Counted from the first letter of the stretch, positions 42,350-50,412 are shown. The stretch: 64,000 bases of DNA from Sphingomonas panni (GCF_022664435.1 NZ_JAKREU010000003.1:310001-374000); one strand, 5' to 3'. Translations and numbers: made by a program. Notes: generated by a model from the letters alone, not told the origin.

Positions 42350-43138
42350 TCAGATGTTCTGGTTGACATATTTCAGCATTTCGTCGGTGGCCGAGATCAT
42401 CTTCGAATTGACCTCATAGGCGCGTTGCGTCTCGATCATGTCGACGAGTTCCTCGACGACGTTAACGTTCGACCCTTCCAGCATCCCCTGCCGGATGCGG
42501 GCACGGCCCTCGAGGCCGGCGACCCCGGTCTGCACCGCGCCCGATGCGCCGGTCTCGATCAGGAAATTGTCGCCGACCGGCTGCAGGCCTGCCGGATTGG
42601 CGAAGGTCGCCACCGGGATCTGGCCGATCTGCGTCGCCTCGGTCTGGTTCGGGATGGTCGCGCTGACCGTGCCGTCGCCGCCGATGGTGATCGAGGTCGC
42701 GCCTTCGGGCAGGGTGATGCCGGGCATCACCTGATAGCCTTCGGTCGTGACCAGCATTCCCTCGGGCGAGCGGCTGAAATTGCCGGCGCGGGTATAGCCG
42801 AGCTGGCCGCCGGGCAGCTGCACCTGGAAGAAGCCGTCCCCTTCCAGCGCCACGTCCAGCGTGTTGCCGGTCGACGACAGCGACCCCTGCGTCTGGATGC
42901 TGGCGGTCCCCTGAATCTTTACGCCGGTGCCGAGGTTCAGACCGGTGGCATAGCGCGATTCTGCGGTCGATGCGGCGCCCTGCGCGGTGACGATCTGATA
43001 GCTCAGCGCCTCGAACGAGGCGCGGTCGCGCTTGAACCCGGTCGTGTTGACGTTCGCCAGGTTGTTCGAGATGACACGCATCCGCGTGTCCTGCGCGTCC
43101 AGCCCGGTGCGGGCGATATGGAGTGCGGCATTGGCCAT
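42350..43138 (-). CDS. flgG: Flagellar distal rod protein FlgG
   Basis: 262 residues, exact family length. N-terminus ANAALHIARTGLDAQDTRMRVISNNLANVNTTGFKRDRA and C-terminus SNVNVVEELVDMIETQRAYEVNSKMISATDEMLKYVNQ are diagnostic. It lies 12 bases after flgF and before flgH. Confidence 0.96.
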   Translation of the reverse strand: MANAALHIARTGLDAQDTRMRVISNNLANVNTTGFKRDRASFEALSYQIVTAQGAASTAESRYATGLNLGTGVKIQGTASIQTQGSLSSTGNTLDVALEGDGFFQVQLPGGQLGYTRAGNFSRSPEGMLVTTEGYQVMPGITLPEGATSITIGGDGTVSATIPNQTEATQIGQIPVATFANPAGLQPVGDNFLIETGASGAVQTGVAGLEGRARIRQGMLEGSNVNVVEELVDMIETQRAYEVNSKMISATDEMLKYVNQNI

Positions 43139-43150
43139 GGTGTCTTCCCC

Positions 43151-43903
43151 TTAACTCTGGACGCGCATCAGGTTGGCGGCGGACTCATCCATTTCCTTCG
43201 CCTGCTTGAGCATTCCCGCCTGTACTTCGTACGACCGCTGGTTCTCGATCATGTCGACCAGCGCCTGCGTCATGTTGACGTTCGACTGTTCGAGCGACCC
43301 CGAGCGGACCTTGGCAGTCATGTCGCCGGGCAGGACGCCGCCGCCGCGGACGTGCAGCAGGTTGTCGATGCCCTTGACCGTCTGGCTGCCGGCGGTGCTG
43401 GCAAGCTTGATCTGTCCGATTTCCTGGTCGGGCGTGCCCGCGGGCGCGCCCTGCGGCACGATCATCACGCGACCATCGGCGGTGATCGAGATCGACTGAT
43501 AGGGCGGCACCGTGATCGGCCCGCCGGCACCCATGACCGGCAAGCGATCGCCGGTCTCCAGCGTGCCGGCGGCAGAAACCTGCAGGTCGCCGCGACGGGT
43601 ATAGGCTTCGGTGCCATCCAGCCCCTGCACCGCCATCCAGCTGTCGCCTTCCATGGCGATGTCCAGCGGGCGGCCGGTGGCGAGGATCGCGCCGGCCCGG
43701 CGGTCCATGTCGCGCACTTCCTCCGAAGAGGGCGACCGGGTTTCGAGTTCGCCGTTCTTGCCCTTCAGCAACAGCTGCTCGAAATCGATCTTGTCCGCGC
43801 GATACCCGATCGTCGAGCCGTTCGCGATGTTGTTCGCGATCGTCGCCTGCGCGGCCATATGGCCACGCATCCCCGACATTGCGGTATAGACCAGCCGGTC
43901 CAT
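43151..43903 (-). CDS. flgF: Flagellar proximal rod protein FlgF
   Basis: 250 residues. N-terminal MDRLVYTAMSGMRGHMAAQATIANNIANGSTIGYR and C-terminal SNVNMTQALVDMIENQRSYEVQ match FlgF. Strong ribosome site GGGAGG before ATG 43903. A sigma-54-type promoter at 43935-43950 lies immediately upstream, so flgF-flgG-flgH-flgI-flgJ-flgK-flgL can be transcribed from here. Confidence 0.95.
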   Translation of the reverse strand: MDRLVYTAMSGMRGHMAAQATIANNIANGSTIGYRADKIDFEQLLLKGKNGELETRSPSSEEVRDMDRRAGAILATGRPLDIAMEGDSWMAVQGLDGTEAYTRRGDLQVSAAGTLETGDRLPVMGAGGPITVPPYQSISITADGRVMIVPQGAPAGTPDQEIGQIKLASTAGSQTVKGIDNLLHVRGGGVLPGDMTAKVRSGSLEQSNVNMTQALVDMIENQRSYEVQAGMLKQAKEMDESAANLMRVQS

Positions 43904-43934
43904 CGAAACCTCCCAATGATGACCCCTGCTTCAC

Positions 43935-43950
43935 AGCAAGGGTCATGCCA
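43935..43950 (-). promoter_or_regulatory. Sigma-54-type promoter of flgF operon
   Basis: On the minus strand TGGCATGACCCTTGCT matches the TGGCAC-N5-TTGCW consensus with one change. Predicted transcription start about 43924, 21 bases before the flgF ATG. Confidence 0.8.
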
Positions 43951-43960
43951 GTTTCAGCGG

Positions 43961-45268
43961 TTAGGCACGCAGGTCGAGGATCGACCGCGTGATCTGGTTC
44001 GAGGTGTCGAGCGCCTTCGAGTTCGCCTGGAAGTTGCGCTGCGCGGCAATCAGGCTGACCAGTTCCTCGGTGATGTCCACGTTCGATCCTTCGATCATGC
44101 CCGACATCAGCGACCCCGCGCCGTTTTCGCCCGAGCTGGCGAAGCTGGGATCGCCCGACAGGCCGGTCGCCTGCCAGTTGCTGTTGCCCATCTGGCGCAG
44201 ACCCGCCGAGTTCGAGAAGTTGACGATCGCGACCTGGCCCAGCGCCTTGGTATCACCGTTCGAATAGCTGGCGGTGACCACGCCCTTTTCGTTGATCGTC
44301 ACGCCCTGCAGCCGGCCGACCGCGACGCCGTCCTGCTTCTGCTCTTCCAGCTTGAACGGCTTCGTCGTCGCGGCGGTGGTGTTCGGGATGGTCAGCTTGA
44401 TCTGCTGCTGCGCCACGCCGCTGGCCGGCATGAACGAATCGAAGGTCGTGACGACCGGGTTGGCGAGTGCGCCGTTGGCGTCGAACGTGATGGTGACCGG
44501 CTGCGTGCCCGGTACCGCCGGGGTCGTGCCGGTCGCCGGCGTGCCGCCGACCTCCATCGCCTTGTCGCCGACGAAGCTGTACGCCTGCCACGTGCTGGAC
44601 AGGTCGGTCGGGTTGCCTGCCGGCGCCGTCGTGCGGACCATATAGGTGGTCATCGTCATCGGATTGCCCGCGCCGTCATAGACGACGGTCGTCAGCGCCT
44701 CGTTATAGCTGGTCGCGTCGAACCGGTTGAACGGCGTCGTTGCCGGCCGGACCGACCGGGCGTTGATGTTGAGGCTGAGGTCGACATTCTCGGTTCCCTT
44801 GGGCTTGCCCGAGGTTTCGTTCAGGACGAGGTCGGTCAGCGACCCGCGCGTCGTCGACACGACGTTGCCCGACCCGTCGACCGGATAGACCTGCAGCCGC
44901 GCGCCCTGCGCATCGGTCACGAACTGGTTGGAATCGACGCGCAGCGACCCGTTGCGGGTAAAGGTCAGGCCGTCCTTGGTCGGATCGGGCTTCAGCGCGA
45001 AGAAGCCGTCACCGGCGATCGCGATGTCGAGCGACGAGGACGACTGGACCAGATTGCCTTCGCCGAACTGCTGGCGATTGCCCTTCACCACGGTACCCGA
45101 CCCGACCATCTGTGTCGGCGCGACCGACAGGTTGGATGCGATCACGTCGGCGAATTCGGCGCGGCTCTTCTTGAAGCCGGTGGTGCCGACGTTGGCGAGG
45201 TTGTGCGAGATCGACGCCATGTCGACCTGCGAGGCCTTCAGACCGGACAGCGAAGTGTAGAAGGACAT
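43961..45268 (-). CDS. flgE: Flagellar hook protein FlgE
   Basis: 435 residues. N-terminus MSFYTSLSGLKASQVDMASISHNLANVGTTGFKKSRAEF and C-terminus SNVDITEELVSLIAAQRNFQANSKALDTSNQITRSIL are diagnostic for the hook subunit; the middle is a variable surface domain. CAGGAG precedes the ATG. flgD lies 41 bases upstream on the same strand. Confidence 0.95.
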   Translation of the reverse strand: MSFYTSLSGLKASQVDMASISHNLANVGTTGFKKSRAEFADVIASNLSVAPTQMVGSGTVVKGNRQQFGEGNLVQSSSSLDIAIAGDGFFALKPDPTKDGLTFTRNGSLRVDSNQFVTDAQGARLQVYPVDGSGNVVSTTRGSLTDLVLNETSGKPKGTENVDLSLNINARSVRPATTPFNRFDATSYNEALTTVVYDGAGNPMTMTTYMVRTTAPAGNPTDLSSTWQAYSFVGDKAMEVGGTPATGTTPAVPGTQPVTITFDANGALANPVVTTFDSFMPASGVAQQQIKLTIPNTTAATTKPFKLEEQKQDGVAVGRLQGVTINEKGVVTASYSNGDTKALGQVAIVNFSNSAGLRQMGNSNWQATGLSGDPSFASSGENGAGSLMSGMIEGSNVDITEELVSLIAAQRNFQANSKALDTSNQITRSILDLRA

Positions 45269-45309
45269 GGGAGTTGCTCCTGCGAAAATTCAGATGAAAG
45301 GGTTTGGGA

Positions 45310-45984
45310 TCAGGCGATCTTGCGAACGGTATCGGCCAGCACCTGCTGCCCGTCGGACAGCGTCAGCATCGGCTTGCCGCCATTGGGCATGACGGACGAC
45401 ACGCCGGCCCAGGCGAGGTTGCGCGCCTTCACGACCTGTCCGCTGGCATCGCTGGCAGCGACGCTGATGGTATAGGGGCCGGCGCCGGCGGCGGTGCCGT
45501 CATCGGTCTTGCCGTCCCATTGATAGTCGACCAGCCCGGCAGGCTGGCTGCCCAGCGAGACGGCACGGGCGAGATTGCCCGACGCGTCGCGAATCTCGAC
45601 CTTCACCTGCGCGGCGTCCGCGTCCAGTTCGACCGCGCCGGTGACATTGCCCTTGGTATCGGCGGTCGCGGTCGCGCTGGCGGTCAGCACCGCCTTGCCG
45701 ATCCACGACACCGCGTCGCTGGTCCCGCTGCCAGCCAGCCGGGCGGACAGCGTCTTGAGCGTCGAACTCATTTCGGTGATGCCCGACAGCGACGACATCT
45801 GCGCCATCTGTGCGACCATCTGGGTATTGTCGGTCGGATTGAACGGGTCCTGATATTGCAGCTGCGCGGTCATCAGGCGCAGGAAATCGTCCTGCCCCAG
45901 CGACCGCTGGCCGAGCTTCGCCTTGGCCGCGGCGTCGTTCGCGCCCTTGACCGTCGGGATATTCTGGATCGAAGTCGTGGTCAT
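45310..45984 (-). CDS. flgD: Flagellar hook-cap scaffold FlgD
   Basis: 224 residues. GQDDFLRLMTAQLQYQDPFNPTDNTQMVAQMAQMSSL is the FlgD signature; the C-terminal half has the beta domain with YQWDGKTDDGT. Required for hook assembly. ATG 45984 follows flgC by 1 base. Confidence 0.95.
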   Translation of the reverse strand: MTTTSIQNIPTVKGANDAAAKAKLGQRSLGQDDFLRLMTAQLQYQDPFNPTDNTQMVAQMAQMSSLSGITEMSSTLKTLSARLAGSGTSDAVSWIGKAVLTASATATADTKGNVTGAVELDADAAQVKVEIRDASGNLARAVSLGSQPAGLVDYQWDGKTDDGTAAGAGPYTISVAASDASGQVVKARNLAWAGVSSVMPNGGKPMLTLSDGQQVLADTVRKIA

Positions 45985-45985
45985 A

Positions 45986-46393
45986 TCAGCGTCCCAGGCG
46001 GAGCGTTTCGGTGATGAGCGATTTGGCGGTCGACATCACCTCGACATTATTCTGATAGGTGCGCGCGGCATCGAGCATGTCGACCAGCTCGCGCGGTTCG
46101 TCGACGGCCGCTTCCCAGATATTGCCATCGGCATCGGCCAGCGGGTTGCCGGGGTCGTGGCGCTTGGACGGTGCCTCGCCCGCCGTCACCACCTGCGCCG
46201 CATCGACCGTCGCCAGGCCGCTCGCCGCATCGAAGGTGGTGCGGAATACCGGTTTCATCGTGCGATAGGCGCCCGCCTCGGTCGTCGATACCGCGCCGGC
46301 ATTGGCGAGGTTCGATGCGGTCGTGTTCATCCGTATCATCTGCGCGGACATCGCGCGGCCCGATACTTCGAAAATGCTCATGGGTGCGGGCAT
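45986..46393 (-). CDS. flgC: Flagellar proximal rod protein FlgC
   Basis: 135 residues. FEVSGRAMSAQMIRMNTTASNLANAGAV and the C-terminal VDMLDAARTYQNNVEVMSTAKSLITETLRLG match FlgC. GGGGGA is well spaced for ATG 46393; ATG 46381 is an alternative. Follows flgB by 4 bases. Confidence 0.95.
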   Translation of the reverse strand: MPAPMSIFEVSGRAMSAQMIRMNTTASNLANAGAVSTTEAGAYRTMKPVFRTTFDAASGLATVDAAQVVTAGEAPSKRHDPGNPLADADGNIWEAAVDEPRELVDMLDAARTYQNNVEVMSTAKSLITETLRLGR

Positions 46394-46397
46394 GGGC

Positions 46398-46748
46398 TTA
46401 TTCCCCCTTCAGCGCGCGGGTGATGGTGGAGATGCGACCGTTCAGGAATGCCAGCGTCGTCTGATACGCCACGGCATTCTCGGCAAAGGCGGTCTGTTCG
46501 GTGGTCAGTTCGACGGTATTGCCGTCGAGCGAGGGCTGGAGCGGACGGCGATAGAGCGTGTTGCTGTCGATCGAGCGATCGACATTGCCCCCCTGCTCGA
46601 CGCCGGCCAGCGCCGCGCGGAAATCGACGTCCTTCGCCTTGAAGCCGGGCGTCGAGGCATTGGCGATGTTCGAGGCGAGCATCCCCATGCGCTGCGCCCG
46701 CAGCTGCAGCGCGGTGCCATGTATCCCGAACAGAGCGTTGTCGGCCAT
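46398..46748 (-). CDS. flgB: Flagellar proximal rod protein FlgB
   Basis: 116 residues from ATG 46748. LQLRAQRMGMLASNIANASTPGFKAKDVDFRAAL is diagnostic. First gene of the minus-strand rod-hook operon (flgB-C-D-E and probably beyond). A sigma-54-type promoter lies at 46797-46812. The longer frame to 46940 overlaps the promoter and is rejected. Confidence 0.94.
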   Translation of the reverse strand: MADNALFGIHGTALQLRAQRMGMLASNIANASTPGFKAKDVDFRAALAGVEQGGNVDRSIDSNTLYRRPLQPSLDGNTVELTTEQTAFAENAVAYQTTLAFLNGRISTITRALKGE

Positions 46749-46796
46749 CGGACGATCCCAAAGTCGGCGCGCCGGATGCGCGTCACACGGGATCAC

Positions 46797-46812
46797 AGCA
46801 AAGGGCGTGCCA
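46797..46812 (-). promoter_or_regulatory. Sigma-54-type promoter of flgB operon
   Basis: On the minus strand TGGCACGCCCTTTGCT is a perfect match to TGGCACG-N4-TTGCW. Predicted start about 46786, 38 bases before flgB. Confidence 0.88.
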
Positions 46813-46851
46813 GTTTCGGCGCCACCGGTCATCGAACGGCGAAACGGGGGC

Positions 46852-46902
46852 TTTGCCGCCCCGGACCGGCAAGCGGCAACCGCCCCCGGCAATCGCTTGC
46901 CG
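46852..46902. promoter_or_regulatory. Candidate activator-binding cluster (TTGCCG/CGGCAA x5)
   Basis: Five copies of TTGCCG or CGGCAA in 51 bases, including the inverted repeat CGGCAATCGCTTGCCG (46887-46902), lie between two divergent sigma-54-type promoters. They are placed like an enhancer for the GAFTGA activator encoded at 56249. Confidence 0.45.
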
Positions 46903-46911
46903 CCGCCAAAC

Positions 46912-46927
46912 TGGCACCGTGCTTGCA
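46912..46927 (+). promoter_or_regulatory. Sigma-54-type promoter before the MotA-like gene
   Basis: TGGCACCGTGCTTGCA fits TGGCAC-N5-TTGCW. The predicted start (about 46938) is one base before the assigned ATG, which would leave almost no leader. Confidence 0.75.
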
Positions 46928-46938
46928 GGGAAGCGGGC

Positions 46939-47592
46939 ATGGACGCCGCCGTGCTTGCCCCCTATGCCGACCCCCTCGCCGCCGCCTTCGTGCTCGGCGG
47001 GACCATGGTCGCGCTGCTGATCCGTACCCCGCCGGGCGACCTTGGCCGCGCGGTCCGAGCGCTCGCGACGCTCGGCCGTCGCCCCTTTTCCGCCGAGGAG
47101 GGGCTGGACCAGATCGCGGCGCTGGGGCGCATCGCCAAGCGCCACGGCGTCATGACGCTCGACCGGTCGCGCATCGCCGATCCCGATATCGCCGATGCGA
47201 TCGCCGCGATCGTCGACGGCATGGGGCCGGAGGGGGTCGCCGCGACGCTGCGCCATCGCAACGAAGCCCGTGCCGAACGCCATCTGGCCGCCGCCGATGT
47301 GTGGACCGCCATCGCCGAACTGGCGCCGGCGCTGGGCATGGTCGGCACGCTGGTCGGGCTGGTCAGGATGTTCATGGCGATGACCGATCCGACCACCATC
47401 GGACAGGCGATGGCCGTCGCCCTGCTGTCGACGCTCTACGGCGCGGTGCTGGCCGCGCTGGTCGGCATGCCGATCGCCGGGCGGCTGCGTCGCCTCGCCC
47501 GCGCCGAAGCATTCGAACGTGCCCGTTTCGAGGCACCTCTGGTCGCGCTCGCCAGACGCGAACGCCCACAATTCCGGGAGGCCGCAGAATGA
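46939..47592 (+). CDS. MotA/TolQ/ExbB-type proton-channel protein
   Basis: 217 residues from ATG 46939. Hydrophobic N-terminal segment, cytoplasmic helical loop, then ALGMVGTLVGLVRMFMAMTD and AMAVALLSTLYGAVLAALVGMPI, the last two membrane segments of the MotA/TolQ/ExbB family. Shorter than the motA product in this window (287). It overlaps a MotB-like gene by 4 bases. It sits between rod genes and flgA/flgM, so it is probably a second stator or a basal-body accessory; MotB-like partner supports the stator reading. Confidence 0.82.
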   Translation: MDAAVLAPYADPLAAAFVLGGTMVALLIRTPPGDLGRAVRALATLGRRPFSAEEGLDQIAALGRIAKRHGVMTLDRSRIADPDIADAIAAIVDGMGPEGVAATLRHRNEARAERHLAAADVWTAIAELAPALGMVGTLVGLVRMFMAMTDPTTIGQAMAVALLSTLYGAVLAALVGMPIAGRLRRLARAEAFERARFEAPLVALARRERPQFREAAE

Positions 47593-48137
47593 GAATGAAC
47601 CGTTTCGACCCCGCCCCCGGTCGCCCGCTATGGCTGACCACCCTTGCCGACCTGTCGCTGCTGCTGGTCGGGTTCTTCGTGTTTCTGCAGGCGGCACAGG
47701 CCGTCGACAAACGCGCGCTGACCGCCGGTATCCGCGCCGGTTTCGATGCCCAGCCGATCCCGATGACGGTCGATCGTGCGGCGATCGACGGCTTCGCCCC
47801 CGGATCGGCCACGCTGCCTACTGGCACCGCCAACACCGTCGAGTTCGTGCGCGGCGCGGCGGCGGACCGGCGCATCGCCGTCACGCTGACCGGTGGAACG
47901 GCCGGTGACGTCGATCGGACGACCGGCAGCGCCGCGATCCTCGCCACCGACCGCGCGCGGGCCGTCGCCGCGCTGCTGGTTCGCGAAGGCGCGGTGACGC
48001 CCGCCCAGATCGCCTTTGCCCCGCCCGGAACCGGCGGACGCGGCGTTTCGATCGATCTTGGTTTTGCCGGTGAGCGGCAAGCCGTTGCCGACCGGCAAGC
48101 GCCGCTTGCCGCCCCGGCCGATGGAGCAGAGAAATGA
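47589..48137 (+). CDS. MotB-like protein with reduced C-terminal domain
   Basis: 182 residues from ATG 47589. One membrane segment with the key aspartate (LTTLADLSLLLVGFFVFLQA, Asp about 20). The C-terminal part keeps only the second half of an OmpA-like fold (ATDRARAVAALLV...APPGTGGRGVSIDL) and ends in an Ala/Pro tail. Peptidoglycan binding may be weak or lost. Translationally coupled to the MotA-like gene before it and overlapping flgA after it. Confidence 0.8.
   Translation: MRMNRFDPAPGRPLWLTTLADLSLLLVGFFVFLQAAQAVDKRALTAGIRAGFDAQPIPMTVDRAAIDGFAPGSATLPTGTANTVEFVRGAAADRRIAVTLTGGTAGDVDRTTGSAAILATDRARAVAALLVREGAVTPAQIAFAPPGTGGRGVSIDLGFAGERQAVADRQAPLAAPADGAEK
48064..48111. promoter_or_regulatory. 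TTGCCG/CGGCAA cluster in the 3' end of the MotB-like gene
   Basis: Five copies of the same hexamer in 48 bases (48064, 48075, 48085, 48093, 48106). Same motif as at 46852-46902 and the palindrome at 56218. Could be coincidence of coding sequence, but the density is marked. Confidence 0.3.
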
Positions 48138-48664
48138 TCCGTACCACCCTGTTCGCCGCGATGCTGGTCACGGCCCCCGCCGCCGCGCAGACTTTTCAAT
48201 CGACCGCCCAGCTCGACGAAGCGGTAGTGCAGTTCACCGGTGCCAGCATCGGCATGGATGGCGGCGCGCAGATGCCGGTCGACCCCCGGCTGAAGCTGGC
48301 ACGCTGTCCGATGCCGCAATTCGGCTGGCTGTCCGACCGGCAGGACGCGGTCGTCATCAGTTGCATGGCACCGGCATGGAAAGTCTATGTCCCGGTCCGC
48401 CGGCTGACCCGCGCCATGCCCGACCGCCCGGCCGCCGCCCCGGTCGCCGTCGTCGCCGCCAAGCCCGAACCGGTCATCCGCCGCGGCGACCCGATCATGG
48501 TCGAGGCTGGTGCCCCCGGCTTTTCGATCACCCGCGACGGCGTCGCGATGGGCGATGCGCCGGTCGGCGGGCGGTTGATGGTCAAGATCGATCCGGCCAA
48601 GCCGCCGATCCAGGCGATCGCGCTGGAATCGGGACGTGCCGCCCTGCCGGGCTTCACCGGCTGA
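48134..48664 (+). CDS. flgA: Flagellar P-ring assembly chaperone FlgA
   Basis: 176 residues, shorter than many FlgA proteins. A signal peptide ends near PAAAQTF. VDPRLKLARCPMPQ and the SAF-like C-terminal part (VIRRGDPIMVEAGAPGFSITRDGVAMGDAPVGG and an end with QAIALESGRAALPG) identify it. Periplasmic chaperone for FlgI. Overlaps the MotB-like gene by 4 bases. Confidence 0.88.
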   Translation: MIRTTLFAAMLVTAPAAAQTFQSTAQLDEAVVQFTGASIGMDGGAQMPVDPRLKLARCPMPQFGWLSDRQDAVVISCMAPAWKVYVPVRRLTRAMPDRPAAAPVAVVAAKPEPVIRRGDPIMVEAGAPGFSITRDGVAMGDAPVGGRLMVKIDPAKPPIQAIALESGRAALPGFTG

Positions 48665-48724
48665 AGCGGCGGTACCGCTGCCCCGGCACCGCCGAGGCAA
48701 AAAAATAAGCCCACAGTAATTTTT

Positions 48725-48756
48725 GCTAAAGAAGTTCCGGATGCCGCCGTTTCTCC
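48725..48756 (+). promoter_or_regulatory. FliA (sigma-28)-type promoter of flgM
   Basis: GCTAAA-N15-GCCGTTTCTCC. The TAAA and GCCG parts match the sigma-28 consensus (TAAA-N15-GCCGATAA) at exact spacing. The same 32-bp layout and an identical GCCGTTTCTCC occur before the flagellin gene. Confidence 0.75.
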
Positions 48757-48786
48757 TCATGTCAGCAGTTCGTGAAGGACGGGGAC

Positions 48787-49095
48787 ATGGTGGACTCTGT
48801 TGGATCAAGGCTGGTTTCGTCGATCGGGGGGCGCGGTGTCGCGCGGACCGATGGGCAGACACGCGCCGAAACGACGCAGGGTGCGCCGGATGCGACTCCC
48901 GCCAAGAGCGGCGTGTCGCTTCTGTCCGGCGGGACCACGGCGCAAGCGATGTCGGCAGCGCCGCCGGTCGATACCGATCGGGTCGCGACGATCCGCAAGG
49001 CGATTTCCGAAGGACGCTTCCCCCTGTCGCCCGCGACCATCGCCGACCGGCTCATCGCATTGAAACTCGATTGGAACAGCAATGAACCGGCGTGA
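48787..49095 (+). CDS. flgM: Anti-sigma-28 factor FlgM
   Basis: 102 residues from ATG 48787, AAGGA at 48775-48779. The N-terminal half is disordered and Ser/Gly/Thr-rich; the C-terminal half (TDRVATIRKAISEGRFPLSPATIADRLI) is the FlgM sigma-binding helix pattern. Holds FliA inactive until the hook is complete and FlgM is exported. Overlaps flgN. Confidence 0.9.
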   Translation: MVDSVGSRLVSSIGGRGVARTDGQTRAETTQGAPDATPAKSGVSLLSGGTTAQAMSAAPPVDTDRVATIRKAISEGRFPLSPATIADRLIALKLDWNSNEPA

Positions 49096-49420
49096 TGCGC
49101 TGATCCAGATCATCGACAGCCTGCACGCCGAAATCGCGGCGTTGCAGACCAACGATGTCACCGCGTTGGAAACCGCCACCGCGATGAAGCTGCAGGGGAT
49201 CGAAGCGGTCGCCGCCAATGACGACCTGCCGCTCGACGCGGAGCTGGAAACGCTGGCACGCGAGGCGCAGCGGCTGAACGAGACCGCGCGCATCTATGTC
49301 AACCTGATGGCGGCCAATGTCCGCCGGCGGATCGACCAGCTGTCCGGCGGCGGTTTGCCGGCCTACCGGCCAGTGGTTGCCGGCACGCCGCAGCGCATGG
49401 CCGCCGCGGCATATCGCTGA
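49082..49420 (+). CDS. flgN: FlgN-type flagellar export chaperone
   Basis: 112 residues, mainly helical: DALIQIIDSLHAEIAALQTNDVTALETATAMKLQ, then EAQRLNETARIYVNLMAANVRRRIDQL. This is the usual shape and position (after flgM) of FlgN, which escorts FlgK and FlgL to the export gate. ATG overlaps the flgM end by 14 bases. Confidence 0.82.
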   Translation: MNRRDALIQIIDSLHAEIAALQTNDVTALETATAMKLQGIEAVAANDDLPLDAELETLAREAQRLNETARIYVNLMAANVRRRIDQLSGGGLPAYRPVVAGTPQRMAAAAYR

Positions 49421-49446
49421 TCGGTCGACGACAGCAAATCTCGAAT

Positions 49447-49462
49447 TGGCACGCCGCTTGCT
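49447..49462 (+). promoter_or_regulatory. Sigma-54-type promoter of the transglycosylase-flhA-fliA operon
   Basis: TGGCACGCCGCTTGCT is a perfect TGGCACG-N4-TTGCW match; predicted start about 49473, 28 bases before ATG 49501. Two TTGCCGGC motifs lie upstream at 49355 and 49377. Confidence 0.87.
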
Positions 49463-49500
49463 GTGCTTGCTCCTGAACAGGGGAAGCAGAGCAAAGCCCG

Positions 49501-50412
49501 ATGAGTGTCGTTCCGGTAGAATCCCGATCCTATGTCCACAGCGCGATCGCCAAGGCGAGCGCGCGGACCGGTGTCGATTTCAATTACCTGCTGGGGCAGG
49601 CACAGGTCGAAAGCGGCCTGCAGGCCAATGCCCGCGCCGGCACGTCCTCCGCGACCGGCCTCTATCAGTTCGTCGAACAGAGCTGGCTGGGCGTGGTGAA
49701 GGCGCATGGCGCCGAACACGGCATGGCCTGGGCCGCCGACAGCATCCGCCAGGGGAGCAACGGCCGCTATTATGTCGCCGATGCGGGAACCCGCCGCGCG
49801 ATCCTGAACCTGCGCAGCGACCCGCAGGCATCGTCGCTGATGGCCGCCGAACATGCCGCCGACAACAAGGCCGCGCTGGAGAATGCGCTGGGCCGCTCGG
49901 CGACCGGTACCGACCTGTATATGGCGCATTTCCTCGGGCTGGGCGGTGCGCGCCAGTTCCTGACCACCATGCAGAGCAATCCCGACCGCTCGGCGGCGGC
50001 CATGTTCCCCGCCGCGGCGCGCGCGAACCGCTCGATCTTCTACGGCGCCGGCGGCCAGCCGCGCTCGCTTGCCGAAATCTATGACAGGATGGCCACCAAG
50101 CTGGATCGTGGCGCGAAGGCCGGCGGCGGCGAGGGCGTCGACATGGGCGACGCGCTGAACGGCGGCTTTCCGGTCAATAGGATGCAGCCGGCGGTGCTGA
50201 TGAACGGCTTCGACGGCGACGTCATCATGGGCAACGAGGCGCAGGGTGGCGACGCGGCATGGCTGACGACGACGCTCGCCAACCTGAACGTCGTGCGCAG
50301 CCGCAGCGGCGACGCCACGACGCCGCAGATGCAGATGGCCTCGCTCTATCGCCCGACTCCTGAGTCGGCGCGGCTCGCCTATTCGATCCTCGCCGGCCTG
50401 GGGAACGCGTGA
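49501..50412 (+). CDS. Flagellum-associated lytic transglycosylase
   Basis: 303 residues. An N-terminal SLT-type domain has the catalytic Glu in LLGQAQVESGLQANARAGTSSATGLYQFVEQSWL (Glu about 39). No signal peptide is visible, so it may leave through the flagellar export apparatus. It is likely the peptidoglycan-opening enzyme that replaces the missing hydrolase half of FlgJ. RBS AGGGGAAG; own sigma-54-type promoter; its stop overlaps the flhA ATG. Confidence 0.83.
   Translation: MSVVPVESRSYVHSAIAKASARTGVDFNYLLGQAQVESGLQANARAGTSSATGLYQFVEQSWLGVVKAHGAEHGMAWAADSIRQGSNGRYYVADAGTRRAILNLRSDPQASSLMAAEHAADNKAALENALGRSATGTDLYMAHFLGLGGARQFLTTMQSNPDRSAAAMFPAAARANRSIFYGAGGQPRSLAEIYDRMATKLDRGAKAGGGEGVDMGDALNGGFPVNRMQPAVLMNGFDGDVIMGNEAQGGDAAWLTTTLANLNVVRSRSGDATTPQMQMASLYRPTPESARLAYSILAGLGNA

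Noticed and set aside
42344..45475. A 1043-codon plus-strand open frame opposite flgG-flgF-flgE
   Set aside because: Antisense shadow of three recognised rod and hook genes.
48665..48724. GCGGTACCGC palindrome after flgA as a terminator
   Set aside because: The stem is short and is not followed directly by a T-run; the later A-rich stretch belongs to the flgM promoter region.
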